NCBI GenBank assembly: GCA_005888525.1
Contig: VBAB01000106.1
Location: 3,875 to 24,253 of the forward strand
DNA length: 20,379 nt
Direction: 5' to 3'
From: Alphaproteobacteria bacterium
GTDB taxonomy: Bacteria; Pseudomonadota; Alphaproteobacteria; Rhizobiales; Hyphomicrobiaceae
Of this stretch, positions 1 through 12,508 are shown piece after piece. Numbering within the stretch: the stretch's first letter is position 1; every line of letters begins with the position of its first letter. The position numbers were made by a program, and so were the translations under genes. Below the pieces are notes generated by a model. That model did no database searches. It saw only the letters and a list, made by a program, of their open reading frames with translations, and had not been told where the DNA came from.

Positions 1-297
1 GCGCTTCGCCAAGGATTTGCCCAGTTTGCCGCCGCCAAGGCGGGCCTGCGCATGGTCTCGCAGAGCATGGCGCGCAAGTATGGCGCCAAGGGCGTGCACG
101 TGGCCCACGTCGTGATCGACGGCGGCATCAACGGTCATCGCCTGCGCCGCCGCCGCCCCCAGATCGTCGACGAGCGCGGCGAGGGCGGTCTGCTCGGCAT
201 CGACGCGATCGCCGAGACCTATTGGCAGATTCATCGCCAGCCGCGTTCGGCCCGGACCCAGGAAGTCGACCTGCGGCCGTTCAAGGAAACGTTCTGA
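1..297 (+). CDS. SDR-family oxidoreductase, C-terminal part (5' end outside window)
   Basis: The reading frame is open from base 1 and stops with TGA at 295-297, so only the last 98 residues are seen. The segment FAAAKAGLRMVSQSMARKYG followed by KGVHVAHVVIDGGI is typical of classical short-chain dehydrogenases/reductases: the active-site helix, then the strand leading to the substrate loop. The catalytic YxxxK motif reads F-A-A-A-K here (visible residues 9-13), so the usual tyrosine is phenylalanine and the lysine is kept. The C-terminus (IAETYWQIHRQPRSARTQEVDLRPF) resembles a group of proteobacterial SDRs annotated only as putative oxidoreductases. The Rossmann glycine motif lies upstream of the window. 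Substrate and cofactor cannot be told. Family assignment is firm, activity uncertain. Confidence 0.85.
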   Translation, partial: ALRQGFAQFAAAKAGLRMVSQSMARKYGAKGVHVAHVVIDGGINGHRLRRRRPQIVDERGEGGLLGIDAIAETYWQIHRQPRSARTQEVDLRPFKETF

Positions 298-378
298 CGC
301 GATCAGCCTCTAGAACGTGAATCTCGCTTTAAACCAAAGAAGTAGAGCAGGATTCATGCACCCTTCGCGCAAAGGATC

Positions 379-415
379 GGGCGCCTGGACGGGGGAGGAG
401 TTTGTCCAGGCGCCC
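379..415. terminator. Inverted repeat between convergent genes, probable bidirectional terminator
   Basis: A perfect 12-bp stem (GGGCGCCTGGAC at 379-390, complement at 404-415) encloses a 13-nt loop. It lies between the end of the SDR gene (+) and the end of the LTXXQ gene (-), where a shared terminator is expected. There is no T-tract on either side, so it is not a canonical intrinsic terminator; it may work with Rho or as an mRNA 3'-end stabiliser. The rest of 298-501 shows no gene. Confidence 0.55.
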
Positions 416-501
416 TGAGCGATCCGGCAGGCCGCAGGTGGCACGCCGCCCGCGCGGATCGATGGGATAACGAGCCAAGCCGCCGTGCTCCGTCGCCGCA
501 A

Positions 502-1101
502 CTAGCGCGCCGGCTGCTCGGCGCCGGGTGCACCCGGGCCACTGGGCCCGCGGCGCATGTGGTTGCCCATCGCCCAGCGGCGACCGTGTCCGTGCATGCC
601 GCCGCGCATGTCTCTCAGCACGATGCCGGCGACCGCCTTCTGCTCCTCGCTCAGCCCTTCGTAGAAGGGCTTGAAGGCCCCGGCGAACGCCTGCATGCGC
701 TGGGCGCGCTCGGTCATACGCTGGCTCGCGCGATCGAGCATCTCAGGCAGTGGCGGAGCCGTTGCGCCCTGGCGCCGCTGCTCCATCCGCTGCTCGAAAT
801 CCTGCCGGGCCTGCTCCCGTGCGGCAAAACGCGCACGCAGCTGCTGCTCGACGGGCGCCCATAGCTTCAGCTGCGCGTCGTTGAGCTTGAGCGCCTGCTT
901 GATCTCGGCGATACGGCCCTCCTGACGGCCCTCTTGCAGTCGCTTGCGGGCATCGGGGGACAGGCGGGGACGGTCCGGCCGCTCGCGCTTCTGCTGCGGC
1001 TCGGGTTGCTGAGGCGGCGGCGCCTGTGCGAGGACCGCCGTTGCCGGGATCATTGCCGCCAATATCGCCGGCATCAGGTATCTGCGTATGCGGGCTTTCA
1101 T
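502..1101 (-). CDS. LTXXQ-motif (Spy/CpxP-like) periplasmic protein
   Basis: A 199-residue protein with an N-terminal signal peptide (positively charged MKARIRR, hydrophobic core to about residue 25, VLA before the likely cleavage site). The mature part is charged, helical and rich in Gln/Arg/Glu. It has two LTXXQ-type motifs, LNDAQ (73-77) and LSEEQ (150-154), the signature of the Spy/CpxP/ZraP-like family of periplasmic chaperones and stress sensors. The tail at 165-184 is rich in Met, His and Gly (MRGGMHGHGRRWAMGNHMRR), which could bind metal, although this is not proven. An AAAGGAG Shine-Dalgarno nine bases before the ATG supports the start. The gene stands alone behind gltD, on the same strand with about 118 bp between. 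The family is clear; its client and inducer are unknown. Confidence 0.85.
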   Translation of the reverse strand: MKARIRRYLMPAILAAMIPATAVLAQAPPPQQPEPQQKRERPDRPRLSPDARKRLQEGRQEGRIAEIKQALKLNDAQLKLWAPVEQQLRARFAAREQARQDFEQRMEQRRQGATAPPLPEMLDRASQRMTERAQRMQAFAGAFKPFYEGLSEEQKAVAGIVLRDMRGGMHGHGRRWAMGNHMRRGPSGPGAPGAEQPAR

Positions 1102-1219
1102 GTTGTGGATCTCCTTTGGGCGAGTTCACCCCGCTCATGATCACTGCCCTGGAAACGAGCGTCCTCATCGCGCTCCGTCGGGAGCACGAATTAAGTTTTG
1201 TCCATTTGTGGCCTGGTTC

Positions 1220-2656
<1,437 letters not shown>

Positions 2657-2663
2657 TCTGTTG

Positions 2664-2693
2664 TCATACCGGGGCTTGTCCCCGGTATCCACC
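2664..2693. repeat. Palindromic repeat element, copy A (next to gltD)
   Basis: On the plus strand the unit reads GTCAT, a 9-bp arm ATACCGGGG (2666-2674), loop CTTGT (2675-2679), the matching arm CCCCGGTAT (2680-2688), then CCA. Flanks and loop match copy B in the opposite orientation. It ends seven bases before the gltD start codon and so occupies its ribosome-binding region. Palindromes of this GTCAT...CTTG...ATCCA type are dispersed in many alphaproteobacterial genomes and often yield the peptide VIPGLVPGIH when translated, as here. Confidence 0.85.
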
Positions 2694-2721
2694 TTTCTGC
2701 CTGCTCCGCCGCTTGTTGATG

Positions 2722-2752
2722 GTTGGATCCCGGGCACAAGGCCCGGGATGAC
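2722..2752. repeat. Palindromic repeat element, copy B (next to gltB stop)
   Basis: A perfect 9-bp stem (ATCCCGGGC at 2727-2735, complement at 2741-2749) with a 5-nt loop ACAAG. On the minus strand it reads GTCAT-CCCGGGC-CTTGT-GCCCGGG-ATCCA, the same architecture as copy A but inverted. The arms differ from copy A by paired changes, so both hairpins remain perfect. It starts about seven bases after the gltB stop, and in the gltBD mRNA it would form a hairpin at the gltB 3' end. Confidence 0.85.
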
Positions 2753-2758
2753 AGTTCG

Positions 2759-7483
<4,725 letters not shown>

Positions 7484-7808
7484 CGGCTCATGCCTTTCGG
7501 CTCATCAGTGCCCCGGCAATTGGGGTCATCGGTTCGCGCGCGACCCGAGCGTCACCCTACCCATGCCGAAGCGGGGCGGAAGCAAGCCCGGTTAACGTGC
7601 GGAGCCGAACGCCGCCGCTCCATGGCCCGCCTCCGGTCTGCCCGGCGTCTGCCCCTTGTCTTCCGGATCGGACGGGGTTGCGCAGCAGCACCAGGCGGGG
7701 CGTACCTTGCGGCTGATCACCCCAGTTTGGCGAGTGCCGCCACGACGCGCCCGCCGCCGGGTCGGTATCCCGGTGCGCTGCGGCCGCACGGCCTCGCTGC
7801 TAAAGGAC

Positions 7809-7837
7809 AGCATAGCTGACCTAATTGCCGCTGGAAA
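7809..7837 (-). promoter_or_regulatory. Possible sigma-70 type promoter for gltBD
   Basis: On the minus strand TTTCCA (complement of 7832-7837) and TATGCT (complement of 7809-7814) are separated by exactly 17 bp. Each hexamer matches 4 of 6 consensus bases. It would give a gltB leader of about 320 nt. This is a weak call made by eye. Confidence 0.3.
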
Positions 7838-7913
7838 GGTTGATTTGCACTGCAGCGTGCCGGCCTGGGCTGTTTCTCAGTGGCCTCGGCGGCCCCAGCT
7901 GCCCGGGCGACAA

Positions 7914-7928
7914 GAGGCCCTTGGCCTC
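7914..7928 (-). terminator. Weak hairpin after the etf/hbd operon
   Basis: GAGGCC (7914-7919) and GGCCTC (7923-7928) pair with a 3-nt loop, about 34 bp downstream of the dehydrogenase stop. No T-run follows on the minus strand, so it is at best a poor intrinsic terminator. Confidence 0.25.
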
Positions 7929-7961
7929 GGCACCCTCGCCTGAAGAGCGAACTGCAACACG

Positions 7962-8912
7962 TCAGCGCGTCGGGACCGGCTTTTCGCCGCGGTAGTCGTA
8001 GAAGCCGCGTTGGGTCTTGCGGCCGAGCCAGCCGGCCTCGACGTATTTCACGAGCAGCGGGCAGGGCCGATACTTCGAATCGGCGAGGCCCTCGTACAGC
8101 ACCTGCATGACGGAGAGGCAGGTATCGAGGCCGATGAAGTCGGCCAGCTCCAGCGGACCCATGGGATGGTTGGCGCCCATGCGCATGGCCTTGTCGATGG
8201 ACTCCACCGTGCCCACGCCCTCGTAGAGCGTGTAGACCGCCTCGTTGATCATCGGCAGCAGAATGCGATTGACGATGAAGGCGGGGAAGTCCTCCGAGAC
8301 GGCGATGCTCTTGCCCAGGCTCTCGATGAAGCTTCTGGCGAGCCCGAACGTCTCGTCCTCGGTGGCGATGCCGCGAATGAGCTCGACCAGCTGCATCATC
8401 GGCACGGGGTTCATGAAATGGATGCCGATGAAGCGCTCGGGTCGGTCGGTGACGGACGCGAGCCGGGTGATGGAGATCGAGGAGGTGTTGGTGGCGAGCA
8501 TCGCGCTCTTCTTGAGCTTGGGACAGAGATCGGTGAAGATCTTGCGCTTCACCGCCTCGTCCTCGACGGCCGCCTCGATCACCAGGTCGGCCTCGCCGAC
8601 GGCATCCAGGTCGGGCGCGATGCGGATGCGCTTCAACGCCGCCTGCATATCCGCATCGCTGATGAGGCCGCGCGAAACCTGGCGCGCCATGTTGCGCTCG
8701 ATGGTGGCACGCGCCTTGTCGATCGTCTCCTTCTTCACGTCGTAGAGCGCGACCTCGTAGCCCGCCAGCGCCACCACGTGGGCGATGCCGTTGCCCATCT
8801 GGCCCGCGCCGATGATGCCGACCGACTTGACGGCAGCTTGTGCGCTGGCCTCGCCCTTGCGGGCGCGCTCCAGTTGACCGCCGGGTTTCTTCGTCTTGAC
8901 GCCTGCGTCCAT
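7962..8912 (-). CDS. hbd: 3-hydroxybutyryl-CoA dehydrogenase
   Basis: NAD(P)-dependent dehydrogenase interconverting 3-hydroxybutyryl-CoA and acetoacetyl-CoA, in beta-oxidation, butanoate or PHB-related metabolism. From the chosen start the protein is 316 residues. The Rossmann motif GAGQMG is at 35-40, TNTSSISIT holds the conserved active-site serine near 144, and catalytic His165 lies in GIHFMNPVP with Glu177 following. The C-terminal dimer domain includes NRILLPMINEA and GANHPMGPLELADFIGLD. An ATG at 8945 is also in frame, but AAGGAG lies nine bases before the ATG at 8912, so I prefer the latter. Even so the protein has about 28 Lys/Ala-rich residues before the Rossmann fold, which most homologues lack. 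It is the last gene of an etfB-etfA-hbd operon. Confidence 0.93.
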   Translation of the reverse strand: MDAGVKTKKPGGQLERARKGEASAQAAVKSVGIIGAGQMGNGIAHVVALAGYEVALYDVKKETIDKARATIERNMARQVSRGLISDADMQAALKRIRIAPDLDAVGEADLVIEAAVEDEAVKRKIFTDLCPKLKKSAMLATNTSSISITRLASVTDRPERFIGIHFMNPVPMMQLVELIRGIATEDETFGLARSFIESLGKSIAVSEDFPAFIVNRILLPMINEAVYTLYEGVGTVESIDKAMRMGANHPMGPLELADFIGLDTCLSVMQVLYEGLADSKYRPCPLLVKYVEAGWLGRKTQRGFYDYRGEKPVPTR

Positions 8913-8921
8913 GACGCCTTG

Positions 8922-8927
8922 CTCCTT
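8922..8927 (-). promoter_or_regulatory. Ribosome-binding site that decides the hbd start
   Basis: AAGGAG on the minus strand, nine bases before the ATG at 8912. No comparable site precedes the upstream in-frame ATG at 8945. Confidence 0.7.
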
Positions 8928-8957
8928 CACAAACCCCGGTTGCATGTTTGCTGTCGT

Positions 8958-8985
8958 CCGGTCTACTTGCCGGTCTACTTGCCGG
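8958..8985. repeat. 12-bp tandem duplication over the etfA stop codon
   Basis: CCGGTCTACTTG occurs at 8958-8969 and again at 8970-8981, followed by CCGG. The etfA stop (TAG on the minus strand, 8975-8977) lies in one copy and an in-frame second TAG (8963-8965) in the other. A local slippage duplication is the simplest reading. Confidence 0.8.
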
Positions 8986-9919
8986 CCTTCTCCAGCTCTG
9001 TTTTCAGCTCCGGCAATACCTGGAACAGGTCCGCCACCAGTCCGTAGTCGGCGACCTGGAAGATCGGCGCCTCGCCGTCCTTGTTGATGGCGACGATCAC
9101 CTTGCTGTCCTTCATGCCGGCGAGATGCTGGATAGCCCCGGAAATGCCCACCGCGATGTAGAGCTCGGGCGCCACCACTTTGCCGGTCTGGCCCACCTGG
9201 TAGTCGTTGGGCATGTAGCCGGCATCCACCGCGGCGCGGCTGGCTCCCACCGCGGCACCCAGCTGGTCGGCCACCGGCTCGATGTACTTCTTGAAGTTCT
9301 CGCCCGACTGCAGACCACGCCCGCCCGAGACGATGATCTTGGCTGCGGTCAGCTCCGGCCGGTCGGATTTCTGGATCTCGGCCTTCTCGAAACTAGAAAG
9401 GCCCACGGGGGCCGGGGCCTGGATGGTTTCGATGGGGGCGGAAGCGGTGCTGGCGACGGCAGGAAACGCCGTGGTGCGCACGGTGATGACTTTTTTCTTG
9501 TCTCGCGATTGCACCGTCTGAATGGCATTGCCGGCGTAGATCGGGCGCTCGAACGTGTCGGGCGACACCACCTTGATGATGTCGGAGATCTGCATCACGT
9601 CGAGCAGCGCGGCGACGCGGGGCACGACGTTCTTGCCCGACGCCGTGGAGGCGGTGACGAGCGCATCGTAGTTGCCCATCAAGCCGACGATCAGCGACGC
9701 CATCTCCTCCGCCAGCTGATGGCCGAGGTGGGGAGCATCCGCAAGCAGCACCTTCGCTGCGCCCTCGAGCTTGGCGGCGGCTTCGGCAACGCCCTTGCAA
9801 TCGGCGCCGGCCACCAGCACGTGCACGTCCTGGCCCAAGGCCTTGGCGGCGCTCATGGCCTTGGCGACGATGCCGCTCAGCGTCTTGTTGTCGTGGTCGG
9901 CGAGGAGCAGAACCGTCAT
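8975..9919 (-). CDS. etfA: Electron transfer flavoprotein alpha subunit
   Basis: 314 residues, the normal size. EtfA and EtfB form a soluble FAD/AMP heterodimer that takes electrons from acyl-CoA and other flavin dehydrogenases and delivers them to ETF:quinone oxidoreductase. The N-terminal part (MTVLLLADHDNKTL) is the ETF alpha/beta domain. The C-terminal FAD domain is clear: VSGGRGLQSGENF, DAGYMPNDYQVGQTGKVVAPELYIAVGISGAIQHLAGM and VAINKDGEAPIFQVADYGLVADL. Its ATG overlaps the etfB stop in an ATGA tetranucleotide at 9916-9919, indicating translational coupling. No ETF:quinone oxidoreductase gene is in the window. Confidence 0.96.
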   Translation of the reverse strand: MTVLLLADHDNKTLSGIVAKAMSAAKALGQDVHVLVAGADCKGVAEAAAKLEGAAKVLLADAPHLGHQLAEEMASLIVGLMGNYDALVTASTASGKNVVPRVAALLDVMQISDIIKVVSPDTFERPIYAGNAIQTVQSRDKKKVITVRTTAFPAVASTASAPIETIQAPAPVGLSSFEKAEIQKSDRPELTAAKIIVSGGRGLQSGENFKKYIEPVADQLGAAVGASRAAVDAGYMPNDYQVGQTGKVVAPELYIAVGISGAIQHLAGMKDSKVIVAINKDGEAPIFQVADYGLVADLFQVLPELKTELEKAGK

Positions 9920-10671
9920 GACAGCGCCCCCACCTCTTTGAGCTTGGCGATGAGCTCGGCGGCGTTGGCGACCCTGACGCCGGCCTTGCGGCCGGGCGGC
10001 TCGACGGTCTTCAGCACGTTGAGGCGCGGGCTGACGTCGACGCCGTAGTCAGCCGGCTTCTTGACATCGAGCGGCTTCTTCTTCGCCTTCATGATGTTGG
10101 GCAGCGAAGGATAGCGCGGCTCGTTGAGGCGCAAATCCGTGGTGACGACGAGGGGCAACTTGAGCTTGAGAGTCTCGAGGCCGCCGTCGACCTCGCGCGT
10201 CACCAATGCCGCATCACCCTCGATGACGAGCTTGGAGGCGAAAGTCGCTTGCGGCCAGCCGAGCAGGGCCGCCAGCATCTGGCCGGTCTGATTGCAATCG
10301 TCGTCGATCGCCTGCTTGCCGAGAATGACGAAGGCTGGCTTCTCCGCGTCGATTACGCCCTTCAGGATTTTGGCAACCGACAGAGGCTCGATCGCTTGCC
10401 CATCGGGCGTCTCTATGAGAAGGCCGCGATCCGCGCCCATCGACAAGGCGGTGCGGATCGTCTCTTGCGACTTGATGGGGCCGACGGAGACGGCGACGAT
10501 CTCGGTTACCTTGCCCTTCTCCTTGAGACGGACGACCTCCTCGACGGCGATCTCGTCGAAGGGGTTCATCGACATCTTGACATTCGCAAGCTCGACGCCC
10601 GACCCGTCGGACTTGACGCGGATCTTGACGTTGAAGTCGACCACGCGCTTTACAGCGACCAGAACTTTCAT
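9916..10671 (-). CDS. etfB: Electron transfer flavoprotein beta subunit
   Basis: 251 residues, full length for the family. It binds the structural AMP of ETF and pairs with EtfA. It begins MKVLVAVKRVVDFNVKIRV, the usual EtfB start. Family signatures include NPFDEIAVEEVVRLKEKG, the region SQETIRTALSMGADRGLLIE, LGKQAIDDDCNQTGQMLAALLGWPQ and the segment VTREVDGGLETLKLKLPLVVTTDLRLNEPRYPSLPNIMKAKKKP that forms the docking/recognition region. It is first in the etfB-etfA-hbd operon. A GGAG lies 11 bases before the ATG, slightly far. Upstream are a promoter-like pair and a dyad at 10790-10803. Confidence 0.96.
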   Translation of the reverse strand: MKVLVAVKRVVDFNVKIRVKSDGSGVELANVKMSMNPFDEIAVEEVVRLKEKGKVTEIVAVSVGPIKSQETIRTALSMGADRGLLIETPDGQAIEPLSVAKILKGVIDAEKPAFVILGKQAIDDDCNQTGQMLAALLGWPQATFASKLVIEGDAALVTREVDGGLETLKLKLPLVVTTDLRLNEPRYPSLPNIMKAKKKPLDVKKPADYGVDVSPRLNVLKTVEPPGRKAGVRVANAAELIAKLKEVGALS

Positions 10672-10789
10672 TCAGCGAGAGGCTCCATTCGTGGCACGGC
10701 GCCCCATCCCCGGTCAGCCGTGCTGCACCGCGATCTTCGCTCTCTGCCCTGCCATAGTGTGTCTCGTTTATGACGGCAGGATGCGACCC

Positions 10790-10803
10790 TTCGCAAGTGC
10801 GAA
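10790..10803. promoter_or_regulatory. Dyad TTCGCA-AG-TGCGAA, candidate operator at the etfB start site
   Basis: Perfect 6-bp arms around two bases. On the minus strand it sits immediately downstream of the proposed -10 element, over the expected transcription start, a common position for a repressor site. No regulator gene is adjacent, so the binding protein is unknown. Confidence 0.45.
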
Positions 10804-10807
10804 ATGG

Positions 10808-10836
10808 AGGGTAGGGCGGCAACAATTGGGTGTCAA
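10808..10836 (-). promoter_or_regulatory. Probable etfB-etfA-hbd promoter
   Basis: On the minus strand a perfect TTGACA (complement of 10831-10836) lies 17 bp from TACCCT (complement of 10808-10813), a poor -10. A direct repeat CAATTGGG (10823-10830 and 10834-10841, 11-bp period) overlaps the -35 and could be a further protein site. Confidence 0.45.
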
Positions 10837-10920
10837 TTGGGCAACCGGCGCGGCACTTTGGACAACACTTAGGCAGCCGTGCATGTTGCGCAAAGGTCGC
10901 ATAAGCCGCCAATAAGGGCC

Positions 10921-11628
10921 TCAGGCGGGTGTTTGCCAGCGGTCGAACAATGGAACGCCCGGGCGGCGCATGAACAGGATGAGGATGGCGCCGGCAGCCA
11001 TACCGCCTACGTGCGCCCACCAGGCCACCTGGTCGGATTGATTCACCAGCACCATCAAAAGCTGAGTGGCGACCCATACGCCCAGCACCCACGCCGCGGA
11101 AATCCTGAGCGGGATGAAGCGGAATGCCAGCACCCACACGAGCACGCGCGGGTGCAGGATGAGATAGGCGGCGATCACGCCGGCGACTGCCCCGCTGGCT
11201 CCGATCAGCGGCAGCTTGGAGGCCGGCAGCATGAAGCAATGGGCCAGTCCGCCGGCGACGCCGCATATCAGATAGAAGGCCAGGTACTTGATGTGCCCCA
11301 TGGCGTCCTCGACGTTGTCGCCGAACACCCACAGGAACAGCATGTTGGAGCTGAGGTGGAGGATATCGCCGTGCAGGAACATGTAGGTGAGCAGCGTATA
11401 GCCCTCCGGCACGGCCAGCGTATCCAATGGTCCGCGCGCGGGTCCGCCGAAGATCTTGACCTGAAACAGCTCGCTGGGAACCAGCGCGAAGCTCGCTGCA
11501 GCAGTCTCGCCGACCCCGGCACTCTGCCACAGGAAGACCAGCACATTGGCGGCGATCAGGCCGACCGTCACCCACTGGAAGCGAATCGAGCGCAGCGGAT
11601 TGTCATCTGAGAGAGGGATGAAGACCAC
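10921..11628 (-). CDS. Rhomboid-family intramembrane serine protease
   Basis: 235 residues, six or so hydrophobic segments. Rhomboids cleave transmembrane substrates within the bilayer using a Ser-His dyad. The nucleophile is Ser145 in GASGAVAGV and the partner His206 in WWAHVGGMAAG. The HLSSN motif (91-95) supplies the oxyanion asparagine, followed by MLFLWVFGDNVEDAMG, the typical TM2 region. A loop insertion at 60-75 (GGPARGPLDTLAVPEGY) precedes TM2. All catalytic elements are present, so it is probably active. Substrates are unknown. It follows the pduO gene on the same strand with 41 bp between and may share its transcript, with AAAGG about 12 bases before the ATG. Confidence 0.92.
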   Translation of the reverse strand: MVFIPLSDDNPLRSIRFQWVTVGLIAANVLVFLWQSAGVGETAAASFALVPSELFQVKIFGGPARGPLDTLAVPEGYTLLTYMFLHGDILHLSSNMLFLWVFGDNVEDAMGHIKYLAFYLICGVAGGLAHCFMLPASKLPLIGASGAVAGVIAAYLILHPRVLVWVLAFRFIPLRISAAWVLGVWVATQLLMVLVNQSDQVAWWAHVGGMAAGAILILFMRRPGVPLFDRWQTPA

Positions 11629-11669
11629 GACTTGCTACCTTTGCTGTGCTTTCGGGGCAGCAACGCCCG

Positions 11670-12260
11670 CTAGCGGTTTTGCCCCGGGACCCACAAGACG
11701 TCGCCTTCTCCGCGCGCGTTGACGTAGCGGCTGGCCACGAACAGATGATCGGACAGACGGTTGACGTACTTGAGCGCGGCCGTACCGACGGGCTCGTCGG
11801 GAAATCCGGCGAGCTCCACGATTCCGCGCTCGGCCCGGCGGCAAACCGTGCGCGCCACGTGCAGCGCCGCTGCGGCGGCCGAGCCGCCCGGCAGCACGAA
11901 AGACCGCAACGGCGCGAGCTCGGCGTTCATGGCGTCGATCTCGTCCTCCAGGCGCTTGACCTGCGCATCGCTCACCCGCAGCGGCGCACGCGCGCGCTTG
12001 GGCACTTTCTCGCCACGCTCCGGCATGGTCAGGTCGGCGCCGAGATCGAACAGATCGTTCTGGATGCGCGCCAGCATGGCGTCGACGTCGGGGTGCGCCT
12101 CGCGCACGTGCAGGCGCGCCACGCCGATCGCGGCGTTGGTCTCGTCCACCGTTCCATAGGCCGCAATTCGCGCCGAGTGCTTGGGCACGCGCTCGCCGGT
12201 GCCGAGCGCGGTGAGACCGGCATCGCCCGTTCGCGTGTAGATCTTGTTGAGCACGACCAT
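11670..12260 (-). CDS. pduO: PduO-type ATP:cob(I)alamin adenosyltransferase
   Basis: 196 residues from the chosen start. It transfers the 5'-deoxyadenosyl group of ATP to cob(I)alamin or cob(I)yrinate diamide, giving the coenzyme B12 form. The N-terminal ATP loop is TRTGDAG (9-15), followed by YGTVDETNAAIG. The second half has VCRRAERGIVEL (about 139-150) and YVNRLSDHLFVASRYVN (about 165-181), the conserved Arg/Glu and Asn/Asp residues of PduO enzymes. Two ATGs are close together: 12269 (MPTM) and 12260 (MVVLNKIYTRTGD). I chose 12260 because AGGA lies eight bases before it and homologues start there. It sits behind the hig1-like gene and ahead of the rhomboid gene. No cobalamin riboswitch was seen. 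Confidence 0.93.
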   Translation of the reverse strand: MVVLNKIYTRTGDAGLTALGTGERVPKHSARIAAYGTVDETNAAIGVARLHVREAHPDVDAMLARIQNDLFDLGADLTMPERGEKVPKRARAPLRVSDAQVKRLEDEIDAMNAELAPLRSFVLPGGSAAAAALHVARTVCRRAERGIVELAGFPDEPVGTAALKYVNRLSDHLFVASRYVNARGEGDVLWVPGQNR

Positions 12261-12316
12261 GGTGGGCATCCTGCTCGCCTGGTGGCAAGCGCTCCCTTTG
12301 GGTAGCGGTATCACCC

Positions 12317-12508
12317 TCACGAGCGCAACAGATACACCATGATCATGGCAATCACGATGGCAAGAAACTGCAGCCCCACGCGCCAGCGCATGAGTTTCTG
12401 GCTCAAGTTTGGGCTGGTGCCGCGCATCATGTTCCACAAGCCTGCCAGCAGCACCAGGAAAACGGCGAGCACCGCCAGCAACGTCAAATACTTCAAGGGA
12501 GTCTGCAT
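12317..12508 (-). CDS. Twin-transmembrane HIG1-domain small protein
   Basis: A 63-residue membrane protein with two hydrophobic helices (about residues 7-27 and 43-61). They are joined by a charged loop, WNMMRGTSPNLSQKLMRWRVGLQ, which carries the arginine-rich QKLMRWRVG core of the bacterial HIG_1_N family. Mitochondrial members modulate cytochrome c oxidase; in bacteria the role is mostly undefined. The same arrangement, this small gene directly ahead of a cobalamin adenosyltransferase gene, is common in alphaproteobacteria. The gap to pduO is 56 bp, so they are probably co-transcribed. No strong Shine-Dalgarno is visible before the ATG. Confidence 0.85.
   Translation of the reverse strand: MQTPLKYLTLLAVLAVFLVLLAGLWNMMRGTSPNLSQKLMRWRVGLQFLAIVIAMIMVYLLRS

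Larger units (their letters stand above)
7484..7961. other. Intergenic region upstream of gltB, no gene supported
   Basis: 478 bp lie between the end of the hydroxybutyryl-CoA dehydrogenase gene and the gltB start, both on the minus strand. I see no RNA gene and no known riboswitch. Short open frames here (for example 7592-7813 minus, 7656-7943 plus) are Arg/Pro-rich, have no domain I recognise and look like chance high-GC frames. The region most likely holds the end of the upstream operon and a long gltB leader with its promoter. Confidence 0.6.

Noticed and set aside
1172..1185. GCTCC-GTCG-GGAGC hairpin after gltD as a terminator
   Set aside because: Only five base pairs and no T-tract on the minus strand.
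2657..2737. N-terminal extension of GltD (open frame to 2737)
   Set aside because: The added residues are translated palindromic repeat DNA, and homologues begin at MGKITGFME.
7832..7848. Possible sigma-54 promoter (TGG...TTTGC) upstream of gltB
   Set aside because: GG and GC are 12 bp apart instead of 10, and it points away from gltB.
7656..7943. 95-residue plus-strand frame in the gltB upstream gap
   Set aside because: No Shine-Dalgarno, no recognisable domain, Arg/Pro-rich composition; a chance frame is more likely.
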